Position numbers and translations under genes: made by a program. Shown here piece by piece: positions 45,640 through 56,107 of a stretch of 64,000 nt of DNA; the stretch's first letter is position 1; each line of letters opens with the position of its first letter. The stretch is from Globodera rostochiensis. Its lineage: Eukaryota > Nematoda > Chromadorea > Rhabditida > Heteroderidae. Below the pieces are notes generated by a model, which saw nothing but the letters and a program-made list of their open reading frames with translations, did no database searches and had not been told where the DNA came from. The stretch lies in assembly GCA_018350325.1 (NCBI GenBank), contig JAEVLN010000015.1:2315289-2379288 (forward strand), read 5' to 3'.

Positions 45640-45745
45640 GGCGGAGTTTTGGAAAGCTTTGACCTTTGACACCCAATCTTCCTTTTTATGAACATTTTAA
45701 ACATGATGATATGCGAGGAGGAGGTCATTTTATGATATTGTAGTT

Positions 45746-46636
45746 TCATGAATTGAAACCTTCTAGTATAAAACGCAAACAGAATTGGAAGAACTTCCTA
45801 AAAAGCATTTCGGCCTTCTCATTGAATCTGTCCTGAAGGATTTCGCTGATCATGTACAGAAAGGGCGCTTCCAGCTGTTGGAAGTCGTCGAATTTGATGC
45901 CATTCACTTTCGAACGGTGCATTTTTCCGACGGACGAAAGACGTTGGCACGCCGATGATGCGTCGGAGGGCGTTTGCTCGACGGCAGTTATGACCTCGTC
46001 GAACACCTGGCAGATGAAAGGGGGGGGGGTGTATTGAGAAGGGCTTACGATATTTCATATTTTCTTGACAACGGATATTTGAATTGCTGAATAATAAATG
46101 ATGACTGCCCCCCCCCCCCTCCGGCGTCTTTTCGCTTTCCTTTACGAAGAATGTTATCAACAGTTAAAGTGTCGGACCCACTTTCAAGTAATTTGAGGCT
46201 ATTGTTTCGAAGGCCGGCTCGGAGCACTCGGGAGAATCGATGTTCAGCCCGTTCAGCTTTTGGTAGCGTTCTTTCGCCTCAGGGCATGTTTTCAGATACC
46301 TGAAGAGAGAAGAACTAATTAGACGTTTCGAGATGAGTTCGCATGGAATGCCTATGATATGCCGTTCCCCGCCCCGCAATCGTGTGATTGATTAGTGATG
46401 GAGTCCAACCCCGAAAAGTCCGGTTCCGCATCCCCTCACTTATAAAGCATTGTCTTCCCGCACGCCACATCATTCCTCCTCACTGTTTTCCAATAGTTCT
46501 TTAGCGTGAACAACTCCCGAAAGTCGGTGTACGGAAGCCGGGAGTCCATTTTTATTTTCTCCTGCGGTTCACCATCGGCGAGAGACTGCGCTATGGCTAC
46601 GGCCTGACCGACGTTTTTGCTGGCACCGGTACCCAT
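45746..46636 (-). CDS. Nematode globin
   Basis: Exons 46636-46440, 46299-46182 and 46006-45746 sum to 576 nt, 191 residues. The N-terminus MGTGASKN has Gly2 and Ser6, a plausible N-myristoylation signal, as in several membrane-attached nematode globins. The globin fold runs from DFRELFTLKNYWKTV through KYLKTCPEAKERYQKLNGLN (B-C), FETIASNYLKVFDEVITAVE (E), SVGKMHRSKVNGI with the proximal His (F8), and FLYMISEILQDRF to FCLRFILEGF (G-H). The distal E7 position appears to be non-His, but the alignment by eye is not decisive. An alternative pair of first exons lies 1.1-1.4 kb upstream (47751-48010). The 3' end is only about 100 nt from the convergent POT1-like gene. Confidence 0.85.
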
Positions 46637-47389
46637 TAATGAGCGAATGGGAGGAAATTATGTGCACTTGGGGAACAGAACGGAGTGGGGAATGAATGCT
46701 TAATGACTGAGTTTTGGGTCAATTAAACGTAGAAGAAAAAGGCAATTGTATGGAAAGGTGAAACAACGAACGCATTTGTTCTATGAAATAAAAACTGAAA
46801 GTGGGCAAGCCCCCCGGGGGGGGGGGGAAGTGTGCGATGGCACCAATCAATGGGTGAATTGGAGAATTAAGGACGGACGAATGAATGCTGGCGGCGACAA
46901 ATTAATCTCCAACTTCCGAGGGGATTTGAAAGCGAAAAGAAAGAAAGAAGACGGCGGGGAGGGGGCGGCAATTACTAATTAGTGGTAATAAATCAACCAG
47001 ACAATCATTCAAATTCAAAGAGGATCATTTTCATTATTGGCACATTTGGGGGGGGGGGTAACAAAAAGGAAGGGACGGCAAAACAACGATTATGAAACCC
47101 CCCAATAAACTTTAAACCTTTTGATCATGAAAGACGGCCGGGCGAGGCCCTCACATAATTGGGCTCTTTCCCAATGGCCTGGATAGATCGATCGATGCCC
47201 GCTTTGTCCCCCGGGGCGTTTCCCGGGCAAAAACACAATTAGCCGCTCTCTTAGCAGAAAGCGAGGAGCATTGGCTTTGGCCGCCTTTTTATTGAATTTC
47301 ACGCATGCCTTTCCTTCTTAGGCAGCGCGCAAATTTTACATTATTTCGGCAGAGAGTTGGTGGGAAACTGAGCGAATGCCCTCGAGGGC

Positions 47390-47690
47390 CGATGTCCCCG
47401 CCCAAAGTCTCCCACCCCCCCCCCACCTGCCCCGAGGGCCGATGTCCCCGCCCAAAGTTCCCCCCCCCCCCCCCCCCCCCACCTGCCCCCGAGGGCCGAC
47501 GTCCCCGGCCAAAGTCCCCTCCCCCCCACCTGCCCCGAGGGACGATGTCCCCGGCCAAAGTCCTCTCCCCCCCCTCCCCGCTCAAAGCCCCCCCCCCACC
47601 TCCCCGGGGGGCCGATGCCCGCCCAAAGTTTCCCCCCCCCCCCCTGCCCGAGGGCGATGTCCCCGCCCAAAGTCCCCCCCCCCCCCTCAA
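47390..47690. repeat. GC-rich minisatellite between the globin first exons
   Basis: About six units of roughly 45-55 bp with the core GGGCCGATGTCCCCGCCCAA followed by a C-run and ACCTGCCC. On the globin sense strand this is a G-run array just downstream of the donor at 47750. Confidence 0.8.
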
Positions 47691-47750
47691 CGAGGCAATA
47701 ACGACAAACACATAGCGGCCCCCACCCCGGGCACAAAGACCAACACCAAC

Positions 47751-48010
47751 CTGTACATGAACAGTCCATGCGACTCCTTCCAACGTCGATTCACCGTCTT
47801 CCAATAGTTTTTCAGCGTGTAGAAGTCCCTGAAAAGCTTTACGTTAAATCAACAACCGGCCAAAAGAATTGCTCACCTGTAACCGTCCATGCCCAGTCGC
47901 GAGTCCAACTGCTTGACCGGCTGCGTTCCAAAATCGTCGGTTGACGCCGCAACAGCCGAAGGCGCGTTGTCGTTGTCGCGTTTTTTAATGGATTTTTTGA
48001 AGACGGGCAT
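47751..48010 (-). CDS. Alternative 5' exons of the globin (or exons of a second, broken globin)
   Basis: Exons 48010-47877 and 47828-47751 encode MPVFKKSIKKRDNDNA, then QLDSRLGMDGYRDFYTLKNY and WKTVNRRWKESHGLFMYR. The part from DSRLG to the helix A-B region is a paralogue of the globin's first exon (DSRLPYTDFRELFTLKNYWK). The donor at 47750 has the same phase as the donor at 46439, so either first-exon set can splice to 46299 and give an open 196- or 191-residue globin. No second copy of the E-F-G-H exons is seen between them; that gap is filled by C/G repeats. Either alternative promoters or a partial gene duplication would explain this. Confidence 0.65.
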
Positions 48011-50603
48011 TTAACCAAAACAAATATTGGTTTAACTTTAAAGACACAATTATAGTTGTGAAATGGAAAATTCAAAGGCACACGACGCAGAGGAATTGGG
48101 AATCGGGTGGGGGGGTGGGAGGCGGGTGCCAACCCGGGGATGGGGAAGGGGGGTGGGTGGGAGACGGAGTGCCAACACGTTTGGGGGAAGGGGGGGGGAG
48201 GATGGGAGACGGAGTGCCAACCCGGGCATGGGGAGGGGGGGGGGGTGGGAGACGGAGTGCCAACACGTTTGGAGGGAGGGGGGGGGGGATGGGAGACGGA
48301 GTCCAACCCGGGGATGGGGAGGGGGGGGGGGGTGGGAGACGGAGTGCCAACAGTTTGGAGGGAGGGGGGGGGGATGGGAGGCGGAGTGCCAACCCGGGGA
48401 TGGGGAAGGGGGGGTGGGTGGGAGACGGAGTGCCAACACGTTTGGAGGGAGGGGGGGGGGGAGACGGAGTGCCAACCCGGGGATGGGGAGGGGGGGGGGG
48501 AGACAGAGTGCCAACCCGGGGTTTGATTCGATGTTTCCATTCCAACCCAATACGTCCCTAAGATCCATTTTCAAAATACGCCGCTTTCCCTCCCCCCCCC
48601 CCCCCGGCAATCACTCGCCCCGCCCGCCTCCTCCCAATTGGCCGCGGCCTCGCCTCTCTTCCCGACCATCCCTTTCTGCATAAATAACGAATAATCGGAG
48701 GCACTTTGTGTGTTTTGCTAAACAGTGGCGGAAACCGGGAGAGAGTGGTGTAAAGCGATCACTGTGTCCGGAGGTAACAATTTACGAAAAATCAATTCAT
48801 GATGAATTTGGAGGCATTTAGGAATGCTTATAATTGTGCCAATGGGCCATCGACGGCACCAAACCTTCGCGAGAGCATTTAAATGAGTATTGCTGGATGA
48901 ATGGGGTGGTGGTTCTTGGAAGAAAGCCCATTAGACAGCGCCGAAGGAGGCATTACGAGCTGTCGACGTCACGAGAAATGGAAACGGATGGGAGAGGGCG
49001 GCGGGAGGGCGGCGGGAGCGGGCGGGGGGGGGGGCGGGCGCGGCCGCAAGGGGACGGACGGAGAGGAAAGCGACGGACGGCCGACGGATTGATTTTGTCC
49101 CTTCGGGCGAGCACCGACAAAACATTGGAAGGTCTAACGGAGGCAAACACAAAAACAAACAGAACAAACGATCCATCCGCGGAGGCGGCATTCCGAATTA
49201 CGTTACGACGGACGGGCGATATAACTTTGGCCATTATCCTTGGTTTAAAAATAGCGCCATCCGTTGATGGCACTAATTGGAGTTTGACGTGTGGGCACAG
49301 GAAATGTACCGCCGACCGGATTTGGGACATAATTGCCGCCCGCCGCAGCCTTTGTGGGTTGGTGGGAGGGGGGGGGGGGTGGGGGGGAGGGGGGGGGGGA
49401 GGGGGGGGGGGAGGGGGGGGGGGGGAGGGGGGGAGGGGGCTCATATTTCCCAACAATTTATTGTTCTCAAAATGGCACAGAATGTGAGGGGGGGGGGACT
49501 CTGTTAATTAATTATTGTCGAAGCAATTCATTGGACGAGCCATCGATGAAGTAAGTGTTAAGCATAGTCTAATTTCTGTGGGCAAAGGGATTGAAATGTC
49601 GGGGAGGGGGGAGGGGGGGTTGGGAGAGAGTGTTTGGGCGGGGAGGATTTGCTTCGTCCTTAGGGTTGGTCCACAAAGTTTGGCCCCTTCCGGCGATTTC
49701 CATGAAAATGCCATTTCAATCCGTCGGCTTCCCATTCAGCCGAGCCGAATAATTTGGCTGGGGCCCAATTTGTTTCGCTGGCATTGTCTTTCTTTCCTTT
49801 CATTTTTAATTTGCCCATTTCTCTTTCCCCCCCCCCCCCCCCTCCGTTTTGGCTTAAATCCACGGGATTCCGGAGTTAATGCTGCACAAATATTCCATTT
49901 CTCAGTTGTCATCAACCCTTTTTCGCGTGCAAAGTCGCCGCTGGCGTATTCTTTCTCTCGCAAAATGCCCGCGGGGCCGTCGTCTTCATCCTTCTGCTAC
50001 CCTCCTCCATTATGCCGCCCTCTCCCCCCCGGGGGGCTCAACCGGAAGACCGACCTTCGGCGTTTTCCAATCGACTTCCAATTCTTCCTCGAGATGTGTA
50101 ATTGCCCGATTTAACCCATCCGTTCTATTCGTTCGTTCTCTCATCATTTGAGTCGAGATTCATTGTTACAGTATTTTAGAATCTGATTGTAGGTACGGTA
50201 ACTTTTGTGCCCGCTGTGTGTGGAGGGAAATGAAGAGGGAAGAAGAAAAGTGTGATAAACGACGCCACATCTGAACATTGACCGTGACATGAACAATCAC
50301 AGACAATAAATATGGGACAGACAATGGGGGGGGGGGGAATTGGGGGGAATGGGGGGGGGGGGGGAATTGGGGGGAATGGGGGGGGGGGGGGAATTGGGGG
50401 GAATGGGGGGGGGGGAATTGGGCGGGGGGGGGGGAAGAATGGAGGATGGGCGGATGCTTTATGGATGACGGGCGGGGGAAGAGACGCCGAGAGTGAGCAA
50501 AACGAACGGACGTCGCCGCCCACCGCGCCAACCAAATTCGGAAACGGATCCCTTCCCACTTAAAACCAATTTCTGAGCCAAAATTGTTCGAATAGCCCAT
50601 AAA
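48011..50603. other. Gene-poor spacer (2.6 kb)
   Basis: Contains the minisatellite at about 48107-48520, poly-G tracts around 49021-49040 and 49369-49437, and a (GGGGGG)AATTGG array near 50325-50430. Long open frames here (48050-48683 both strands, 48834-49487, 49515-50114, 50166-50732) are repetitive or compositionally biased and match nothing I know. It must hold the promoters of the upstream globin exons and of the first ShK gene. Confidence 0.6.
48107..48520. repeat. G-rich minisatellite, about ten units
   Basis: About ten units of 41-47 bp, alternating two subtypes: GAGTGCCAACCCGGGGATGG and GAGTGCCAACACGTTTGGAG, each followed by a G-run and GGGAGACG. The alternation suggests growth by duplication of a two-unit block. 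Confidence 0.85.
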
Positions 50604-51677
50604 ATGCGTCTTTTGCTGTCTCTTGTCACCGCTTTCTTTTCTCTGTTCGCATTGATCCGACGAAACCGCGCCCAAAATGGCATTTGTCCTCTGGGCTTTG
50701 TTTGGGGAGGACGTAAGTGAAGTTCCTCCCACTTTTGTCTGTCCTCAGGGTTTTCTTGGGAGTTTAATTATGCAATTATTGTTACAAAATGTGCATTTGC
50801 CAATTTGCTTCACCTCCCCCACAGAATGCGGCTTCGGCGTCGTCTGTCCTCCGTCTTTGCCGCCTTTTCGCGTATGTAAAGATCGTTTGTTATTTTATAA
50901 TTGAAGAAATAGGCCCAAAACTTTGCATTGGTCGTGGGTGCCGCCAATAATGAACAAAAGCAAAAATAATGTCATAATTACCACGGCTTATGGGGGTAGG
51001 CATTTCGTCCTGCGAGAGTTGCGCCGGGTCGAGAAAAAGGTCGGGCCGGGGGCCGAGTTTAGAAGCTTCAGCTCTTGGCTTTTTGGTTGTAAATTCGCCT
51101 ATTTAAAGGAAGCTGAGATTTATAAGCATTTTTGTCTTGAATTGTTCCCTCCTTCTAAAACCCCCCCCCCCCCCCCCCCCCCCCCCCTCCCCCCTCCGTT
51201 ACAGTGTCTCAGAGGCTCTTGTTGTCGGGACCAGCGCCCGCTGTTTGCCCGTCTCGGGCCCATTGTGTACCCGCAAGACTTGCTGGGCGGGTTCGGCGGC
51301 ATCTCTCCGGGGACATTCGGCGGCGGTCTGAACAGTCTCATAGATCTGACCTGCTTCGACAGCGCCCTCAACTGCTACTTGTTCCAGCCCTACTGCTTTG
51401 TACCCATCTACCAATTGTGCATGTTTACGAACTGCAGAAGAACGTGTGGATACTGTGGGCTCGGCACTTTTAGCGCTTTTGGTGGATTTGGTATCGTTGG
51501 GAACATTATGCCTTGTTGGTAGGCTAAAACTGTTATGGATTGAGCATTTTAGGTGGACTTGGGGCCGGAAACCTCGGTGGATTTGGCGGTGGACTTCTCG
51601 GAGGGACTGGAGGATTAAATGGATTTGGGGAACTCGGGGCATTTGGCGCCTCCCCCGTCGCGCCGGGAATTGGTTGA
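50604..51677 (+). CDS. Secreted Cys-rich ShK protein with Gly-rich tail
   Basis: Four exons (50604-50712, 50825-50871, 51205-51490, 51553-51677) sum to 567 nt, 188 residues. A signal peptide (MRLLLSLVTAFFSLFALI) is followed by a short Cys-rich stretch (GICPLGFVWGGQCGFGVVC; CLRGSCC), a Gly/Leu-rich linker, one ShK module (CFDSALNCYLFQPYC, then CMFTNCRRTCGYC), and a C-terminal tail of GG-F and GGL repeats. No membrane segment, so extracellular. The acceptor of exon 3 follows a long C-run. A second ShK gene lies 205 bp downstream on the same strand with a similar module, so they look like tandem duplicates. Gly-rich tails suggest a matrix or cuticle-associated role, which is inference. Confidence 0.8.
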
Positions 51678-51882
51678 CGCATAAATAAAGTTACGGATTG
51701 ATTCACTGTCGACTTTGTGGTCGGCCCCCCCCCTCCGTTATTCTCGGCTCTTCCCATTCCGATGTCATAGATCCCGAGTCCCAAACGGCAATTGAATAAG
51801 CTGCCCAAACAAAAGCATTAATTCGTCACGTTCAACGCTTCGACAACGTCAACTTCATCAGCAGAACCATCCCAATGCTCAA

Positions 51883-52386
51883 ATGCCCTCCCCGCACATC
51901 TCCGCCAACGCGTTCCCCTCGTCCCTTGTGCTTCTCCTCCTCTTTGCGCCCTTTCCCCCGACCTCCTCCCAATTCATCTCCTCCTCCTCCTCTGCCCTGC
52001 TCGCCCTTTACTGTCGGGACAATTCGCCCCAGTGCCCGTTGTACTACAGCTACTGCTTCATCTCCCTCTATAAGTGGTGCATGTCAACGCACTGCCGTCG
52101 AACTTGCGGTTACTGTGCGCGACAGTCCCTCTTCCCCAGTGTACCGTATGTGCAGCAACAGCCCGGCGTAATGCAACCGATCATCCAGCCAATAATCCAA
52201 CCCGTCCTACCACTAACGCCCATCGGCAACACTTTCGGCGGCACATTTCCAACTATCAACACTTTCCCATCTGCCAATACTTTTCCCGGTGGCACAACAT
52301 TTACCAATTTTCCTGGGCGGCCAAACATTCCCACAGTGTTCTCCAACAATTTTCCATTTGGAAATGGCGGCGGATTTGGGAGATGA
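51883..52386 (+). CDS. Secreted ShK protein with Pro/Asn/Phe-rich tail
   Basis: Single exon, 167 residues. Signal peptide with a Leu-rich core (SSLVLLLLFAPFPPTSS), then one ShK module (CRDNSPQCPLYYSYC, then CMSTHCRRTCGYC), then a low-complexity tail with PIIQPIIQPV repeats and TFP/NTF repeats ending GNGGGFGR. The C-terminal ShK core is nearly the same as that of the gene at 50604-51677 (CRRTCGYC in both), so the pair arose by duplication; this copy lacks introns, perhaps by retroposition or intron loss. The secreted nitrobindin-like gene converges on it with only 97 bp between stops. Confidence 0.8.
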   Translation: MPSPHISANAFPSSLVLLLLFAPFPPTSSQFISSSSSALLALYCRDNSPQCPLYYSYCFISLYKWCMSTHCRRTCGYCARQSLFPSVPYVQQQPGVMQPIIQPIIQPVLPLTPIGNTFGGTFPTINTFPSANTFPGGTTFTNFPGRPNIPTVFSNNFPFGNGGGFGR

Positions 52387-52483
52387 AGCAAAAGATCTAA
52401 TCGTTATTACCAACTTTTATCCGCTCAAAATTTGAAAAAATGATTAAAACTGAATTTATCCATTTCATCCGACCTAAATCCGT

Positions 52484-53443
52484 TCAGAAGAGAATCTTTG
52501 TGTACCAAGCGGTGTAAGATTCTGTCTGAAAGGACGTTTCGGCACGCACTTTGAGCGTCATCGAGTGGAAGCCGGACAGTTCAAATTGGCGTTCAAACTG
52601 AATAATTTACTGGCATTAGCGGAGAAATAATTACGTTTAACCGATCAATTTCTTATGCTTTGATCCCCCCCCCCCCCTCCTCCCATTTTCACACCTCTCT
52701 AATGTCCAAATTCCCTCCGGCGCCTCCTGCACCAAAAGATCGTTTCAGAAATCTGCAGATAAAGCTGATTATTCACTGCACTTGGGGGCAATGCTCCATG
52801 TAACTAACTGTTTGAGGTGCAAAATTAGCTTTCCGTCCTTGAAGAAGCCCTGCTCCATCATGGACCAACCTTCGAATTGATCACTTTATTCTAAATCAGT
52901 CTCTCTAAGCCGACCGACCTTCGCTGCTCGTTGTCAGATAAGCCACATGGACCCGGGGGTCGCGTCGGGTGGCATTCTTCACCGGCATGAAGCCATAATC
53001 GCCTGACATTGTCCCGAAGTGTTACAGAAATCAATGAAAGTTTACTTCGAATGACATTTCGACCCGCATCAAAGTAAGTGTGCCTTGGACGTTCCTTTTT
53101 TTGGCATTTGTTCCATCCCTAAACCCACGTAATGTTCACGGTCCGTGCCCCAAACTTCGGAATTGGGTTGATTGCCAAATCGATCAAATTTGGAGCTGGC
53201 AATTCCTTGAAGTTTCCGCTACTACGGTCCATCTGCCAAAGGCCGATGAAGTCCTGGACCGGTCGGAGATCCCAGGGGAGCATGTTCAGGTTGTAGCCTG
53301 GGGAATGAACGAACGAACGAACAGTGGGCACCCCCAGGACCCGGGACTGAATTCTTACGGTCTTCATAACGAGAACGGACAAGTGGAAGTGAGACAAAGA
53401 GGATGAGCAACGAGAACAGAAGCTGATGAGAGGTCGAAGTCAT
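52484..53443 (-). CDS. Secreted nitrobindin-like protein
   Basis: Exons 53443-53359, 53297-53129, 53083-53046, 53002-52919 and 52869-52809, then one or two more ending at 52484. The ATG at 53443 is close to a TTGCAG acceptor. A signal peptide (MTSTSHQLLFSLLILFVSLP) precedes a barrel with the nitrobindin/THAP4 order: LRPVQDFIGLWQMDR, FGARTVNITHTYFDAGRNVI, DYGFMPVKNATRR, VHVAYLTTSSEGWSMMEQG, and near the end FERQFELSGFHSM followed by LKVRAETSFQTESYTAWYTK. The junction between the exon ending 52809 and the last exon could not be made in frame cleanly, so one small exon is unresolved. Haem binding is not shown. It pairs with secreted ShK neighbours as the nitrobindin-like gene at 6143 does. Confidence 0.68.
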
Positions 53444-54175
53444 CCCAATTGCCTGCAAATAGGAGATAAAAAGACCATAAAAATGCAATTAATATGAATG
53501 GGTGCACGCTCAATCGATTAGTGATCGGATGGACAAAGTGATCAACAACAGATAATAGGCGGTTTGGTTGGAGGAAGAAGTGATTAAGGCGAAGACAATG
53601 AATTGGTGGGGGGGGGGGAATAAGAATAATGATGGGATTGACCGGTAAATTTGCCCGGTCCTCGTCTTGGCTGTCCCCCCCCCCCCCCTAAAAATCGAAA
53701 CTTTCCCTGCAAAGTCCAAAAATTGTTTCGCAGACGGAAAGCGCGCAACCAAATGGGAGAATGGAGAATAACCAATGCATGGCGGGAGGGTGAAAAGGTT
53801 ATGCTGGAGCTGAAGGAGGAGGAACGGGTTCCACCTTCCCGCCACACTTATCAACGCAACGACAAAGGGTCCTCCGAACGAGCGAAAAGTGTGGTAAAAG
53901 CAACAGAACACTGGGACCGTGAGGTTTTAAGCAATTTTATGCGCGCGTACATTTCATTCTATTAACCATTTCAATATGAATTTTGATAAAAACCCGTTAA
54001 AATGAGGGTACAATGGCCAGTGACAATGAGGAACATAAAACGGTGAAAAAGATCATTCTAACAAAAAGTTCAAATTGAATATTGCCCGGCCCCGGGGAAT
54101 GTAATATGTTATGCATATTCAAGTGATGTACACAGTACAATGATTAGTATCCTTCAGAACTACACCCAAAGCGGA
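53444..54175. other. Spacer, no gene recognised
   Basis: 732 bp between the secreted nitrobindin-like start and the LigD-type polymerase stop, both on the minus strand. Contains G/C runs near 53608 and 53675; open frames on both strands around 53584-53965 have no recognisable content. Confidence 0.55.
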
Positions 54176-55336
54176 TCAATCCGGACTCAAGTGCTGCTTC
54201 CACTTCTGACTCTCCTGCCAAGGGTCCGTCTCCTTGACACGTTCCAGCATGTTCTTAACACATTTACAGTAAAAACTCAGGCAGTTTCAATCGATCTGTA
54301 CCTTTACGTTGTATTCGCCGGGTCCTTCAGCTTTTTCCAATTCATCCCAGGTTACCGGTGCTGCAACGGGCGCTCCCTTTTGATTTCGAGTCGAATAAGG
54401 CGCAATTGCAGTTGCCCCGCGGCTGTTTCGGAGATAATCAATGAAAATACGGTCCTTTCTGTAAATAAAAATGCAAAACATTTGGCTCTACAATTACCGT
54501 TTTGCTTTTGCCGATTGCGAAATGTATTTGTCCGGGTCGTCCTCTTCCATTTGCTTGGCAATCTCCTGAGTGAACTTGTGAACTAAATCCCAATTCGCCT
54601 TCGGAATCTTAACAAAGTTTGTAGTCAATTTATATGTTAATGCCATCGCACCAATGGCGCCACCACATGCACTCCCTTCCCGCCAGTTAACAACGGCAAA
54701 GAGTGCAGTCCATTCGATTGAAGCCGTTCTTTGAGTTCAACCGCCGCACTCTTCACGTGATCAAAGGTGACGCCTTCGCCCGGGTCGATGTCCATCACAA
54801 TTCGGTCCGGATGTTCCAAGTCACTGAAACGAGAACCCCAAATGTGGAATTCGAGCACGCCCATTTGGACACCGGCAATCAAAGAGGCAAGCCCAGTGAC
54901 ACACGCTTAAGTAGAAATAAAACATACAAATTATTGTAAATCATTGATAAAAACACCGTAAGAAGACTTTTGCCCAGTGGTTCTTGTTTCCTTCACATTA
55001 ACAAGTTTCATCGCGTCAGGAAAATTGCGACAGTGCTTCTCGTACCAACTTTTGCCCTTTCGACCTTCAGTCCGCCCGTCAGGGCATCGGACGACGCTGA
55101 GCAGGTGGTCATTCACCTGAATTCTAAAACCTCTGACCGATCGTATCAACAAAACATTCGAATAAAAATCGATGACATTTGTTTTAAAAACCCACTAAAG
55201 GAAGCATCCGATTCGCGACGTTCTGATAATAAACAGCCAAGTCTTTCTTAGTCAACTCCAACTCCGGGTAAAGCATTTTGTGTAGATTTGAAAATGCCAC
55301 GCCCTCAATAATATCGCGCTTCTCGGGCGTATCCAT
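54176..55336 (-). CDS. Standalone LigD-type DNA polymerase/primase domain (bacterial origin)
   Basis: Six exons (55336-55196, 55116-54957, 54905-54652, 54607-54498, 54458-54302, 54253-54176) sum to 900 nt, 299 residues, the length of a LigD polymerase domain. In bacteria LigD polymerase fills ends during Ku-dependent non-homologous end joining. Seen in order: FSNLHKMLYPELELTKKDLA, LLSVVRCPDG, SWYEKHCRNFPDAM (phosphate-binding region), VQMGVLEFHIWGSR, the metal-binding DxD in VMDIDPGEG, LLTGGKGVHVVAPL, DRIFIDYLRNSRGATAIAPY with the third catalytic Asp, and GAPVAAPVTWDELEKAEGPG. No ligase or nuclease domain is attached. Five short GT-AG introns (40-80 nt), intact frame and all recognisable active-site residues point to a functional nuclear gene acquired from bacteria; contamination is unlikely with introns and nematode neighbours. 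No mitochondrial presequence is evident. Confidence 0.92.
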
Positions 55337-56107
55337 TGAATTGAAAACACAACGGTGTTAATAAAGCTTAATTAAACAATGAAATCATTTTAAATCTTTA
55401 AGCGAGCAATAAATACCTATGTAGGTGTATATACAACGGACTTCAAGTTTGGAAACTTCGGACTGAATGAAAAAAAATGAAGGAAATAAACAAGGCAAGC
55501 AAATAACAATAAACAGCGATACTTCAGCTGATGCTAGCGGAGTGTTGGTCTTTAATCCCTTCAAATGATTGAATTTTTTTATTAATGTTTTGCGACGACA
55601 AAAATTGATTGTAAAATTGAGAACTCTGGCGCAAAAAAATACGTAAAACACGGGTATTTATTTACCAGGGTTCCGATATCTGTTGCTTTAGCAGCTTTTG
55701 TGGTTTTTTGAAAGTTTAATGATACTTTTTTTGGATATTTTGTGGTTTTTTTGGAAAATTAACAAAAAAATTTAAAAAATGTTTATATTTGAATTTTGTC
55801 ATAATGTTATGTAATAAAAAGTGATTTTCGACAAATTGTTCAACAAAAATGCAGTAAAATTGAATTTTTGTTTTACAAATTAGGGTTTTTGGGAAATGCT
55901 CAAATTAATTGTTTGTAGCCAGAAACTTGCCAATTCGCTACTCCCCCCCCCCCCCCCCTCCCATTCCTAAAAAGCTTCAATAAATTACCGTATTTTTAAA
56001 TTTTTGGTTGCAAATCTCAATAAAATTACTCAAAAATTCAAATTTAGCGAGACGATATTTGACGATTCAAATCATTTTTAGATTAATTGAATCATCGCTT
56101 TACAATA
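55337..56107. other. Divergent spacer with a MITE-like terminus
   Basis: AT-rich 770 bp between the LigD-type gene (-) and clathrin light chain (+). CAGGGTTCCGATATC at 55666-55680 matches the terminus of the element at 31059; no partner end was found, so it is probably a truncated copy. A C-run lies near 55944. Confidence 0.5.

Noticed and set aside
48050..48683. Pro-rich (minus) and Gly-rich (plus) frames of about 140-230 codons
   Set aside because: Minisatellite artefacts; open on both strands in several frames.
49515..50114. A 199-codon plus-strand frame
   Set aside because: Overlaps minus-strand open frames, composition follows local C/G runs, and no domain or signal peptide with downstream sense was seen.
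54176..55336. Bacterial contamination as the source of the LigD-type gene
   Set aside because: Five short spliceosomal introns with consistent phases and nematode genes on both sides in the same window.
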